DNA from: Planctomycetota bacterium
GTDB taxonomy: Bacteria; Planctomycetota; Planctomycetia; Pirellulales; Pirellulaceae
Assembly: GCA_029259935.1 (NCBI GenBank)
Contig: JAJDEH010000129.1
Location: 1-62,653 of the forward strand
Direction of reading: 5' to 3'
DNA length: 62,653 nt
Both the position numbers and the translations under genes were made by a program. The notes beneath the pieces are model-generated. The model worked only from the letters and a program-made list of their open reading frames with translations, had not been told where the DNA came from and did not search any database. Shown piece by piece: positions 28,039 through 36,893 of the stretch (positions are counted from its first letter, which is position 1; each line of letters starts with the position of its first letter).

Positions 28039-28845
28039 GTGACGGCCTCAACCAGATCGCCTTCGACTCGTCGCCCATGGCCGCTTGCCCATGTCTGCCT
28101 TTTCGTTCTATACACCAGTACCGTCGCACTAAGCGACGAGCCGCAAGACGGCAAATCGACCGATGCCAACCGAGCCGACGCACCCATCTATTTCGAGAGA
28201 CTGATCAACTCGGGAACCGTTGCGATCAAATTCTACGATCCGGACAAACAGCCGAAGAATCGTCTGGGCAAGACCGAGTACGACGTGACATTCCGCCAAA
28301 AGCACAAATACAAATTTGAATGGACCGAGGACGGTGACAGCCGCGACGTGACCGTGACCATTGATGTGCAAGAGTTTGACGTCAATTTGCGGCATGTGTT
28401 GAAGCTGCCACGACGGCTGGACCGCCCCGGGCGGTGGAGAAATTCGTTGATGCAGCATGAATTTGATCACGTCGCCATCAGCACCGACCCGCGTGCCCGG
28501 TTGTTGCTCGACCGCCTCTGCCGGCAAGTCGGCCCCTTGAAACTCAAGGTGCCCGCCACTCAAACCCTGGACGATGCGTTCTTCAATCCATTGATCAACA
28601 AGGAAGTCGCCAAACGCCGCGACGCCGTGACGGATCTCATTCAATTCAACTACGACGAACTGGACAGGCTAAGCAAACACGGATCGCTGCGATTGCCCAA
28701 GCGTCGCGATTTCTTTCGCACTCGGTATCGGGAAGAAAATCTGGCCAAGGCCAAATTTCCGTATCAGAATGAAGTCAAACAGTTGCTCGACGACGACGCG
28801 TACAAGAATGTCGTCCTGCACTACAAAGACGCCCCGAATTTCTGA
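28039..28845 (+). CDS. Putative secreted zinc protease (DUF922-like)
   Basis: 268 residues from a GTG at 28039. The N-terminus has a signal-like stretch (WPLAHVCLFVLYTSTVALS). A zinc-peptidase motif HEFDH (140-144) lies in SLMQHEFDHVAISTD, as in the DUF922 family of predicted secreted Zn proteases. The C-terminal 90 residues are rich in charge and look helical. Start codon and family are moderately sure; substrate unknown. Confidence 0.6.
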   Translation: MTASTRSPSTRRPWPLAHVCLFVLYTSTVALSDEPQDGKSTDANRADAPIYFERLINSGTVAIKFYDPDKQPKNRLGKTEYDVTFRQKHKYKFEWTEDGDSRDVTVTIDVQEFDVNLRHVLKLPRRLDRPGRWRNSLMQHEFDHVAISTDPRARLLLDRLCRQVGPLKLKVPATQTLDDAFFNPLINKEVAKRRDAVTDLIQFNYDELDRLSKHGSLRLPKRRDFFRTRYREENLAKAKFPYQNEVKQLLDDDAYKNVVLHYKDAPNF

Positions 28846-29173
28846 TCCGGCTGATCGTGCTTGAGCCACCCGCAATCGCGGGATCAATCGCTCATTGTCC
28901 GTGGGGCGAGTCGGTTGCGATATGTTCGATGGGGGATCTGCCCACCGGTTTCGAGCGGCTCATGTCTCAAGCCTCAAGAGCCAACGCCAGAATTCTTCGC
29001 GCAAATTAAGGAAGTTCCGTGGAACGCGGACTCGTCCTCATTCGCCACACCTGGGCCGAGCGACTACAATCTTAAACGTCTGACGCGAGGCATACGCCCG
29101 CTTGGAAAGGCGAACTGCCGCTGTGGCGGATGTTGATCCTCTTCGATCAATTTGGAACGTAAGGAACTTGTCG
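28846..29173. other. Spacer upstream of the sulfatase group
   Basis: 328 bases between the protease and the first sulfatase. A 91-codon plus-strand frame exists (28861-29136) but has no ribosome site and no recognisable sequence. The promoter of the sulfatase genes should be here; no motif is clear. Confidence 0.45.
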
Positions 29174-30715
29174 ATGCGTGCTTCGATTCTTTTACTCGTG
29201 ACCCTGTGCTTGTTGGTTGTCGCTCGCGCCGCTCATTGTGAAGCACCACGGCCGAACATCGTCATCATCCTTTGCGATGATATGGGGTTTTCCGACATCG
29301 GCTGTTATGGCGGAGAGATTGAAACGCCGAACTTGGACCGGCTGGCCGCGGGCGGTATTCGGTTCACCGATTTTCACAACAACGCCAAGTGTACGGAGAC
29401 CCGCGCCTCGCTGCTGACCGGCTTGTGGCATCAGCAATCCAAGAACCTGAGAAAGCCCGGCCATGTGACGATGGCCGAAGTGCTCAAGTCGTCCGGCTAC
29501 ACGACCCTGATGTCGGGCAAGTGGCATTTGGCCAGCACGCCGCCCGAACGCGGTTTTGATCGCTACTTCGGCTTTCTGGGCGGTGCGATCAATTTCTTTA
29601 CGGGGTTGGATTGGGGCAACGGCAAGAATCTGATGCGGCTGGATAGCGACGTGTACCAAGTGCCGGCAGGATTTTATTCGACCGATGCGTTCACCGATTA
29701 CGCCCTCGAATTTATCGACGAAGCGAAACGCAAAGACCAACCCTTTTTCCTGTACCTGGCTCACAACGCGCCCCACTTTCCCTTGCATGCGTTGCCCGAA
29801 GACATCGCCAAGTACAAGGGCCGCTACGATGTCGGCTGGGATGCGATTCGCCGGCAGCGGTTCGCCAAACTGAAAGAACTGAAGATCATCGACGACACCT
29901 GGCCATTATCACCGCGCGATCCCAAGGTGGAGCCATGGAACCGGATCACCGACGAGCAAGCCAAGTTTCTGTTGCCGATGATGGAGGTCTACGCCGCCAT
30001 GGTCGATCGGCTGGACCAGAACATCGGTCGCTTGGTCGAACATCTGAAAAAACACGACGCGTTCGACGACACGCTCATTGTGTTCTTGTCCGATAACGGG
30101 GCCTGTCCTTACCAACGACTTCGTACGCCAGGCGTGCCGCCCGGTCCCGCCGACAGCGACTTCGCTTACGACGCCCGCTGGGCCAACATGTGCAACACGC
30201 CGCTGCGTCTGTACAAACAGTACGCCCATGAAGGCGGCAGTTCGACACCGGCGATCGCTCATTGGCCGCGAGGGGTCAAGGCCCGCGGAGAGCTGACTCG
30301 GTTTACATCGCACTTGGTCGATCTGATGCCGACGGTCGTCGAAGTGGCGGGAGCAGAATATCCGAAGACCCATCAAGGAACGAAAGTTTTGCCGATGGAA
30401 GGCGTGTCGTTGGTGCCCGCCCTCAAGAGGCAAGCGGAGCGGCGCGAGCGCCCGATCTACTGGGAATACGCGGCCAACCACGCCGTTAGGGATGGGAACT
30501 GGAAACTGGTTGCCGAACGCGGCCGTGACTGGGAGCTTTACGATTTGTCCGTGGATCGAAGTGAGACGCGCGATCTGGCCGCCGACAATCCCCAGCAGGT
30601 AAAGCGATTGGCGGCAGGTTACAATGCGTGGGCCCAGCGAGTTGGCGCAAAGAACCATGCGAAATGCCAGGCTACGAAGCCTTCCAAACAATCTCAGCTT
30701 TTTAAGCTACCGTAA
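29174..30715 (+). CDS. Secreted arylsulfatase-type sulfatase (CTETR variant)
   Basis: 513 residues from the ATG at 29174, with AAGGAA 7 bases upstream; signal peptide MRASILLLVTLCLLVVARAA. Metal residues CDD (34-36) and LSDNGA, GKWHLA, APHFP and the lysine of YKQYAHEGG are kept. The formylglycine signature reads CTETR (73-77), with glutamate in place of the usual proline; Cys and Arg are intact, so maturation by a formylglycine-generating enzyme is still plausible. It removes sulfate esters from an unknown, probably polysaccharide, substrate. Next to a second sulfatase and glycan-active genes. Confidence 0.9.
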   Translation: MRASILLLVTLCLLVVARAAHCEAPRPNIVIILCDDMGFSDIGCYGGEIETPNLDRLAAGGIRFTDFHNNAKCTETRASLLTGLWHQQSKNLRKPGHVTMAEVLKSSGYTTLMSGKWHLASTPPERGFDRYFGFLGGAINFFTGLDWGNGKNLMRLDSDVYQVPAGFYSTDAFTDYALEFIDEAKRKDQPFFLYLAHNAPHFPLHALPEDIAKYKGRYDVGWDAIRRQRFAKLKELKIIDDTWPLSPRDPKVEPWNRITDEQAKFLLPMMEVYAAMVDRLDQNIGRLVEHLKKHDAFDDTLIVFLSDNGACPYQRLRTPGVPPGPADSDFAYDARWANMCNTPLRLYKQYAHEGGSSTPAIAHWPRGVKARGELTRFTSHLVDLMPTVVEVAGAEYPKTHQGTKVLPMEGVSLVPALKRQAERRERPIYWEYAANHAVRDGNWKLVAERGRDWELYDLSVDRSETRDLAADNPQQVKRLAAGYNAWAQRVGAKNHAKCQATKPSKQSQLFKLP

Positions 30716-30755
30716 CGATTCGTCCAGCAACCGATATCATGCTGACCCCCTCTAA

Positions 30756-30776
30756 CTTCCCCTTGGCAAGGGGGAG
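30756..30776. repeat. Short palindrome between the two sulfatase genes
   Basis: CTTCCCCTTG pairs with CAAGGGGGAG around a short loop, with one mismatch. CCCTTGGCAAGGG-like palindromes of this kind are common intergenic elements in bacteria. It lies about 40 bases past the first sulfatase stop and could act as a weak terminator or a repetitive extragenic element. Confidence 0.4.
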
Positions 30777-30802
30777 AACCGGGCCGTCCTTGGAGAAATC
30801 TG

Positions 30803-32314
30803 ATGCAACGCCACGCCATGCAACTTGTCATCTTGTTCTGTATCTCGTTCACACTTTGCAGGGGGCAAGCTCTTGCTGATGCGAAGCCGCCCAATGTGGT
30901 TCTCATTGTGGCCGATGACTTGGGCTATCGCGAACTGGGTAGTTTTGGCCAGAAGTTGATTCAAACTCCGAACCTGGATCGTTTGGCCAAGCAAGGGATG
31001 CGGCTAACGCAACATTATTCAGGCAACGCCGTCTGCGCGCCGTCGCGATGCGTGCTGATGACGGCCAAGCATCCGGGACACGCTTACATTCGCAGCAACA
31101 AGGGCACTCCGCCGGAAGGCCAAGAGCCGATTCCGGCCAGCGAAGTGACTCTGGCCGAACTGATGCGCGCGCAAGGTTACGCGACCGGGGCGTTCGGCAA
31201 ATGGGGATTGGGCGGACCGGGATCGAGCGGCGATCCACTGCGGCAAGGCGTGGAGCGGTTCTTTGGGTATAACTGCCAATCGCATGCTCACAGCTACTAC
31301 CCGGATTATTTGTGGAGCGACGACAAGCGGATCGCCCTGAACAACAAGCCGCCGGTTCCAGGACACGCCAGCCTTGCCAAGAACGCCGATCCCAGCGACC
31401 CGCGCAGCTACGACCAGTTCAAGGGCCAGGACTACGCGCCGGATCGCATCAACGAGCAAGCGCTCGAGTTCATTCGCGCCCACAAAGACGAACCGTTCTT
31501 CTTGTACTATCCGACCGTCATTCCGCATGTGGCGCTGCATGTTCCGGATGAAGAATTGAAGCAGTACCACAAACTCGGTTGGAAGGATCCGCCCTTCACG
31601 CGTTCGCGGGGTTACGGTTACACCCCACACCATACGCCTCGTGCCGCTTACGCCGCCATGATTACACGGATGGACCGTTATATCGGCAACGTCTTGAAGC
31701 TGCTGGACGAATTGAAATTGGCCGACAACACGATCGTCGTGTTCAGTTCAGACAATGGCACGACCCATCTGAAGGACGAGGTCGATTACGACTTCTTCGA
31801 GAGTGTGGGCGAATTGCGCGGACTCAAGGGATCGCTGTACGAAGGCGGCGTGCGCGTGCCCACGATGGTTCGCTGGCCCGGCCACGTACCGGTAAACTCG
31901 ACCAGCGATCGTGTCAGTGGATTCGAGGATTGGATGCCGACACTGCTGGAGCTAATCGACAAGCCAGGGGCCACGCCGAAAAACATCGACGGAATCAGCC
32001 TCGCGCGGACGTTGCTCGGCAAGAAACAAGAACCGCGTCCGTTGCTGTATCGCGAATTTCCCAGTTACGGCGGTCAGCAATCGGTCCGTGTCGGTGACTG
32101 GAAGGCAATTCGGCAAAACATGAGTCGCGGCAATTTGGAGATAGAACTGTACAACCTGGCCAAGGACGCCGGCGAACAAAACAACGTGGCCGCCAAGCAT
32201 CCGGCAGTGGTCGAGAAGCTGGCCAAACTGATGGAACAAGAGCGGACGCCGTCCAGAATCTTTCCGCTCAGGCCGCTGGACGCCCCGGCGATCAAGCCCA
32301 AGAAGAAAAAGTAG
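30803..32314 (+). CDS. Secreted sulfatase (CAPSR type)
   Basis: 503 residues with a signal peptide (MQLVILFCISFTLCRGQALA). The formylglycine signature is CAPSR (78-82); ADD (38-40), SSDNG, IPH and GLKGSLYEGG are kept. GKWHLG reads GKWGLG (132-137), a change seen in some planctomycete sulfatases. The stretch GYNCQSHAHSYYPDYLW is shared with the pseudo-sulfatase at 4016. Ends in a lysine tail (IKPKKKK). Likely acts on a sulfated polysaccharide in the periplasm or outside. Confidence 0.92.
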   Translation: MQRHAMQLVILFCISFTLCRGQALADAKPPNVVLIVADDLGYRELGSFGQKLIQTPNLDRLAKQGMRLTQHYSGNAVCAPSRCVLMTAKHPGHAYIRSNKGTPPEGQEPIPASEVTLAELMRAQGYATGAFGKWGLGGPGSSGDPLRQGVERFFGYNCQSHAHSYYPDYLWSDDKRIALNNKPPVPGHASLAKNADPSDPRSYDQFKGQDYAPDRINEQALEFIRAHKDEPFFLYYPTVIPHVALHVPDEELKQYHKLGWKDPPFTRSRGYGYTPHHTPRAAYAAMITRMDRYIGNVLKLLDELKLADNTIVVFSSDNGTTHLKDEVDYDFFESVGELRGLKGSLYEGGVRVPTMVRWPGHVPVNSTSDRVSGFEDWMPTLLELIDKPGATPKNIDGISLARTLLGKKQEPRPLLYREFPSYGGQQSVRVGDWKAIRQNMSRGNLEIELYNLAKDAGEQNNVAAKHPAVVEKLAKLMEQERTPSRIFPLRPLDAPAIKPKKKK

Positions 32315-32361
32315 CGGCCCCGACTACAAGCGGTGATATTCATTTGATCGCGGAGAAATCG

Positions 32362-33384
32362 ATGTTTGCATCCAATTATCGTTCCTTGAATTGCGTCAGC
32401 TTGACCTTCGCCCTGGTGATCGGCAGCGCGGCTGGCGCTCCGCTGCGAGCCGCCGAACTTCAGCCGGTTCGTATCGCGGTACCGGTCAACGGCCACATTC
32501 ATCCGGCGATCTGCCTGACTCAAAAAGGAACGATCGTGGTTACCTATGGCCGCGTTAATCATGTCGATTTGAGAGTCACTCGCTCGACCGACGGCGGGAA
32601 GACGTGGAGCGAGCCAGTGCCGTTCGCACATACCGTGAAAAAGACCTACTATCCCGGTTCGCTGACAACGTTGGCCGATGGGCGGCTGGTGCATGCTTGG
32701 AATCGTTGGAGCACCGACGAAAACCAAAAGGAACCGCGCAGCGTGTTGTACTCGTTTTCTAAAGACGACGGTGTCACTTGGAGTGACCCACAACCGTTTC
32801 CTCGAGATCCCAAGGTGCGCAGCATCATTCGTCATCCGTTCGTCGAACTGGCGGCGAATCGCTGGCTGGTTTCGCTCAGCGACAGGACCTTCATCTACAA
32901 TCCCCAAACGGAGGAAGCCAATTCTTTTGGCGACGGTCGAGTGCATGGCTTGATCCCCATCGTCCGCACGCCTAGGGGGACGTACATCAGCGGCCAGGGT
33001 CTGCGGTCGACCGACGAAGGCAAAACTTGGATCGAAATTAAGAATTTTCCCAACCTCGCGGAACAAGGGTGGCGACACGAGATGGTTTGCCTGAAGAACG
33101 GATGGCTACTGGCGTCCGAGATTCTAGGGCCGGGATTTGGCGGTGAACGAATTCGGTACGCCATTTCAATGGATGACGGCGTCACCTGGGATAAATCGTT
33201 CGAGTATTACAATCCAGGACGAGCGATCAACGGCCGCGCTTGTCCTCGCACCGTACAGCTTGATTCAGATTCCATCGGCGTTGTTTTTTATGACATCGAT
33301 GCCAAGCAAGAAGGCGGCCCGGGTTTATTTTTCTTGCGCATCCCCTTGGCGAAAATCGAGGCCGAGTCGGTGCCGCGACCCTGA
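32362..33384 (+). CDS. Secreted sialidase-like BNR/Asp-box protein
   Basis: 340 residues from the ATG at 32362, 7 bases after GGAGA; a TTG six codons earlier is less likely. Signal peptide ends near GAPLRAAEL. Four Asp boxes are visible: STDGGKTW, SKDDGVTW, STDEGKTW and SMDDGVTW, the mark of the six-bladed sialidase propeller. It sits 48 bases after the second sulfatase, probably in one operon. True sialidase activity is uncertain; planctomycete members often act on other sugars. Confidence 0.85.
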   Translation: MFASNYRSLNCVSLTFALVIGSAAGAPLRAAELQPVRIAVPVNGHIHPAICLTQKGTIVVTYGRVNHVDLRVTRSTDGGKTWSEPVPFAHTVKKTYYPGSLTTLADGRLVHAWNRWSTDENQKEPRSVLYSFSKDDGVTWSDPQPFPRDPKVRSIIRHPFVELAANRWLVSLSDRTFIYNPQTEEANSFGDGRVHGLIPIVRTPRGTYISGQGLRSTDEGKTWIEIKNFPNLAEQGWRHEMVCLKNGWLLASEILGPGFGGERIRYAISMDDGVTWDKSFEYYNPGRAINGRACPRTVQLDSDSIGVVFYDIDAKQEGGPGLFFLRIPLAKIEAESVPRP

Positions 33385-33414
33385 GGATTTATCGAATCGT
33401 TTCCATGAAGACAC

Positions 33415-33612
33415 CTCCGTTGGCCAAAGGCCATCATCACCGTAGCCTAGGGCAACGCCCTAGGAACGATGGTTCGGACCCGACCTTTTGGCTGAAGGCC
33501 AAACTCACACCGTGCAGTTATGAATATGGCCTTCAGCCAAACAACATTCATTCGCTCAACTCTCCTAGGGCGTTGCCCTAGGCTACGATGAGTTTGGCCT
33601 TCAGCCAAAAGG
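33415..33612. repeat. Cluster of REP-like palindromes in mirror arrangement
   Basis: Two 24-base arms, 33442-33465 and 33563-33586, are exact reverse complements; each contains the hairpin CCTAGGGC-AAC-GCCCTAGG or its complement. Nested with them, 33484-33507 and 33589-33612 are also exact 24-base reverse complements built on TTTGGC-CTTCA-GCCAAA. A third partial copy of the latter lies at 33527-33540 and a related GGCCAAAGGCC at 33422-33432. No transposase is present. Confidence 0.85.
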
Positions 33613-33696
33613 CGTTCTTACGCGGTAGACTCAAACATGAATCATATATCTCGTCGACAACAATACCCATTCCGTTTGACCAAATGGAGCCCCACC

Positions 33697-34434
33697 ATGA
33701 CGCACCCAATTCGAACCAACCTGCTTTGCCTTGCCTGTTTGTTATTGCTGATCGGCGGAATCAACTCCGCCCGCTCCGACGAGCCGATGCAATTCGTCGA
33801 TCTGTTCAACGGCAAGGATCTAACGGGCTGGGCCAACGTCAACACCGCGGATGATACCTGGACCGTGCGCGACGGCTTGCTCGTCTGCAGCGGCCATCCG
33901 ATCGGAGTCATGCGCAGCGAAAAGCAGTATGAAAACTTTATCCTGCACATTGAATGGCGGCACATGGAAGCGGGCGGAAATTCGGGCGTCTTTGCCTGGA
34001 GCGAAGGGACCGTCCCCAAAGGGCGGCGGTTGCCCAAGGGGATGGAAGTGCAAATGCTGGAACTCGATTGGGTCAACCAACACAAAAACAAAGATGGGAC
34101 ACTGCCGCCGATTGCTTACGTGCATGGCGAGCTGTTCGGTGCCAACGGCTTAAAGACCGTGCCCGATAATCCCCGTGGCAGCCGCAGCAAGTCGATCGAA
34201 AACCGCTGCAAAGGTAAGGGCGAATGGAACGTCTATGACGTCGTCTTTGTGGACGGAGTCGTCAAGCTGTCGGTCAACGGCAAGTTCGTCAACGGCGTCA
34301 GCAAGTCGTCGGTCAAGAAGGGATATCTATGCCTGGAATCGGAAGGCGCGGAAATCCACTTCCGCAACATTCGCATCATGGAATTGCCGGGTGGCATCAT
34401 CACGGAGGAAGAGACGGCACCGCTGGTCGAGTAA
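33697..34434 (+). CDS. Secreted 3-keto-disaccharide hydrolase/DUF1080 protein
   Basis: 245 residues from the ATG at 33697; the frame extends upstream to 33637, but those codons come from the repeat-rich spacer. Signal peptide [20 protein letters not shown]. The DUF1080 jellyroll is clear: [28 protein letters not shown], then GGNSGVFAW and the closing [19 protein letters not shown]. Family members bind or hydrolyse (3-keto-)glycosides and are very numerous in planctomycetes. It ends the glycan-related group that starts at 29174. Confidence 0.9.
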   Translation: MTHPIRTNLLCLACLLLLIGGINSARSDEPMQFVDLFNGKDLTGWANVNTADDTWTVRDGLLVCSGHPIGVMRSEKQYENFILHIEWRHMEAGGNSGVFAWSEGTVPKGRRLPKGMEVQMLELDWVNQHKNKDGTLPPIAYVHGELFGANGLKTVPDNPRGSRSKSIENRCKGKGEWNVYDVVFVDGVVKLSVNGKFVNGVSKSSVKKGYLCLESEGAEIHFRNIRIMELPGGIITEEETAPLVE

Positions 34435-34571
34435 CTTCAGGCTATTTGGTGGCGTTTGCACTACAAAAATCTCAGGCTGGCTTGAAAATCGGTTGCCGAG
34501 TAAAATTCAGTCGTATCTTTGATTAGTACGTTTGAGAACACTGCGGATTTCGGAAATCGGAGGCAATGAAC

Positions 34572-35288
34572 ATGGCTTGGACTCGTACATTTGTGTTGGC
34601 TGGGATTGGGATGGCTTTAGTCGGCTCTCTTTTTGTGCTGCAGTATCCTGTAACCTCAGCCGAACCAAAGGCCGATGAGTTTCCAAAACCCGCATCGGCC
34701 GACGATGCCAACAAAGAGAGCGGCGAGCGCAAAGAGCTGGCCACCGCCACGTTCGGTTCGGGGTGCTTTTGGTGTACCGAAGCTTTGTTTGATTCCTTGA
34801 AGGGCGTGAAGAAGGCCGAATCGGGATACAGTGGCGGCAAGGTCAAGAACCCAACCTATCGGGCTGTCTGCACGGGAGAAACGGGACACGCCGAAGTCGT
34901 GCAAGTCACCTACGATCCCCAGGTCATTTCTTATCCGGAACTGCTAGAAGTATTTTGGAAAACGCACGATCCGACCACGCTCAATCGTCAAGGCGCGGAT
35001 CGCGGCACCCAATATCGTTCGGTCGTTTTCTTTCATGACCAGCAACAACAGAAACTGGCCAAGCGCTATATGAAGAAGCTCGATGAATCGGGCGCGTTCA
35101 ATCAACCCGTCGTAACGGAAATCTCGAAGTTCGACGCCTTCTATCCCGCGGAAGACTATCACCAGGATTATTTCGCACTGAACAAACGCCAGCCTTACTG
35201 CCGCGCGGTGATTGTTCCCAAGCTGGAGAAATTCCAAAAGGTGTTCGCCGATAAATTGAAGGCAGCGCCGAAGGAAGGCGACGAATAG
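34572..35288 (+). CDS. msrA: Peptide methionine sulfoxide reductase A, exported
   Basis: 238 residues from the ATG at 34572, 8 bases after GGAGG; the ATG at 34566 is only 2 bases from it. An N-terminal hydrophobic segment (FVLAGIGMALVGSLFVLQY) suggests export or a membrane anchor. The catalytic motif GCFWC (64-68) is followed by ESGYSGG and ends with the MsrA core GTQYRSVVF and AEDYHQDYF. Repairs S-methionine sulfoxide in proteins, here probably in the envelope. The upstream spacer has no clear promoter. Confidence 0.93.
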   Translation: MAWTRTFVLAGIGMALVGSLFVLQYPVTSAEPKADEFPKPASADDANKESGERKELATATFGSGCFWCTEALFDSLKGVKKAESGYSGGKVKNPTYRAVCTGETGHAEVVQVTYDPQVISYPELLEVFWKTHDPTTLNRQGADRGTQYRSVVFFHDQQQQKLAKRYMKKLDESGAFNQPVVTEISKFDAFYPAEDYHQDYFALNKRQPYCRAVIVPKLEKFQKVFADKLKAAPKEGDE

Positions 35289-35322
35289 ATTGTGTCCTTG
35301 CTCCCGCTCATGGGAGTCCACG

Positions 35323-36612
35323 ATGACGGATCATCCACTAAAAAAGCGACGTTGTCTCGCGTTCAGTTTACGGACGCTTTTGGTCGGCGTCTTCTTGATT
35401 GCGGTCATCTTAGTTCCATTGGCCCATCGGTGGCATCGCTATCAACAACAAGTGGCCACGCTGGCCCACCTGGAAAGTCGCCGCGTCGACGTCCGCTATT
35501 ACCGGGGAACGCGTTTGCCTGTCTGGAAATATCTACTCACGAGTGAACAACTGGCTGATGATGTTCGCGGAATCTCGGATGACCTTCTCGCCAGACGACT
35601 CGACAATCAGAGTGTCGGTACTCTGCATACGTTCCGCCGCCTGGAATCGCTTACGGTTATCGGTGATTCAGTCTCGGATCTTACTCCGCTCGCGAGCCTG
35701 ACGCAGTTGAAGGGACTGACACTGTGGACCTCCAAGGTGACGGACATCTCGGCGCTGTCGAAGATGACTCAGTTGGAGTATTTGTCAATCGACGCGCCTA
35801 TCTCGGACATCACTCCATTGGCTGGGTTGACGCAACTGAAGCGTCTGACGCTGTGGGGAACGGAAGTGACGGACTTTGCCTCGCTATCCAAGATGACAAG
35901 ATTGGAATCGTTGTCCGTGGATGCGCCACTCTCGGACGTGACTGTGCTTACGGAGTTGACACAGTTGAAGGAACTCGACCTCGGGCCAACCGAAGTAACC
36001 GACTTTGGTCCACTGTCGAAGATGACTCAATTGGAAGAGTTGGACATTAGGACTCCCGTTTCGGATATCACACCTGTAACACGATTTACAAAATTGAAGT
36101 CGCTTAGGCTTAAAGCATCCAAAGCGAACGACATCTCCCCACTATCGAAGTTGACTCAATTGGAATACTTGTCCATCGAGGCACCTCTTTCTGATCTCTC
36201 GCCGTTGGTAGGATCGACGCAGTTGACGGAACTCTATTTGGATAAGACCCTGCTGAAGGAGATTGCGCCCCTATCGAAGATGCCTCAGCTACAAAGGCTG
36301 TCGATCGAAGCACCCATATCGGATATCACGCCATTGGCCGGATTGACGCAACTGAAGGTGCTTGCCCTAAAGAGAATCGGTGTCACAGATATCACGCCGT
36401 TGGCCGGACTTACGCAACTGGATCTGCTCATCCTTGAGCGAACCAATGTCACCGATCTCATGCCGCTCGCTAGCAATCCATTCATGTATATCCAATACAT
36501 TGGCGACAAACATCAACTTACGATTCCGGAGAAACTGAAGGATCGTGTTCGGCGCTTTGACAAAAGCGGAGTTGCGCTGAATCAGTCTTCGACAGACGTC
36601 AATCTGCCGTAG
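35323..36612 (+). CDS. Membrane-anchored leucine-rich repeat protein
   Basis: 429 residues from the ATG at 35323. The N-terminus RRCLAFSLRTLLVGVFLIAV is the FSLRTLL-type membrane segment common in planctomycetes. From residue 126 (35698) to about 384 there are twelve internalin-like repeats. They alternate a 22-residue type (LTQLKxLxLxxTxVTDxxxL) and a 21-residue type (MTQLExLSIDAPISDITPLA), so a 43-residue unit is repeated five times, with two 22-residue repeats at the end. Likely a protein-protein interaction surface outside the membrane. Its last 12 codons and stop lie in a direct repeat shared with 38574-38731. Confidence 0.85.
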   Translation: MTDHPLKKRRCLAFSLRTLLVGVFLIAVILVPLAHRWHRYQQQVATLAHLESRRVDVRYYRGTRLPVWKYLLTSEQLADDVRGISDDLLARRLDNQSVGTLHTFRRLESLTVIGDSVSDLTPLASLTQLKGLTLWTSKVTDISALSKMTQLEYLSIDAPISDITPLAGLTQLKRLTLWGTEVTDFASLSKMTRLESLSVDAPLSDVTVLTELTQLKELDLGPTEVTDFGPLSKMTQLEELDIRTPVSDITPVTRFTKLKSLRLKASKANDISPLSKLTQLEYLSIEAPLSDLSPLVGSTQLTELYLDKTLLKEIAPLSKMPQLQRLSIEAPISDITPLAGLTQLKVLALKRIGVTDITPLAGLTQLDLLILERTNVTDLMPLASNPFMYIQYIGDKHQLTIPEKLKDRVRRFDKSGVALNQSSTDVNLP

Positions 36613-36716
36613 ATCGACCCGGCGGTGATCCATTGATTCGCCCGCGATTGTTGCCGATCTGAAATCGCTTTCCCTGGATCGCTTTGATCAAGTGTCGATA
36701 TTGCGCGCCGTGGACC
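36571..36716. repeat. Left direct repeat flanking the zinc-ribbon gene
   Basis: This stretch matches 38574-38731 in the same orientation. From 36607 to 36716 identity is about 90 percent by eye, with one 4-base gap; before that it is weaker (about 70 percent) and covers the end of the LRR gene. Both copies encode a matching peptide end: ALNQSSTDVNLP-stop here and ALNQDSTAISLP-stop in the right copy. Confidence 0.8.
36613..36716 (-). pseudogene. Frameshifted 3' remnant of an S24-like gene
   Basis: Read on the minus strand, this piece encodes VHGAQYRHLIKAIQGKRFQI and on to NNRGRING, nearly the same as the S24-like protein at 38585 (VRGAQYLHLIEAMQGKRFQI). A 4-base deletion then breaks the frame before the last residues, and everything upstream of VHG is missing. 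It therefore is a non-functional duplicate of the 3' end of that gene. Confidence 0.8.
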
Positions 36717-36893
36717 TCGCTGGTCGACCGCAACGCGCGCGGGATTACACGCGGATTAGAACGGCGGCCAGTTCAGGCATTTGCATCGCCCCGGCCCGCC
36801 ACGCGCGTGCGTCAAGTCCCCAAATTGAGTATCATCAAACTGTAAAGTAGCGTGAGCCTTATACCAATGCTCTTTCAGTTGGGGGGATGAATT

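Noticed and set aside
28861..29136. 91-codon plus-strand open frame between the protease and the sulfatase
   Set aside because: No ribosome site, no recognisable family pattern, and a composition unlike the neighbouring genes; treated as spacer.
33415..33612. CRISPR array or insertion sequence
   Set aside because: The repeats are inverted palindromes of two kinds, not regularly spaced direct repeats, and there is no transposase or cas gene.
33637..33696. Possible 20-residue N-terminal extension of the DUF1080 protein
   Set aside because: The extension is basic and precedes a full signal peptide; the ATG at 33697 explains the protein better.
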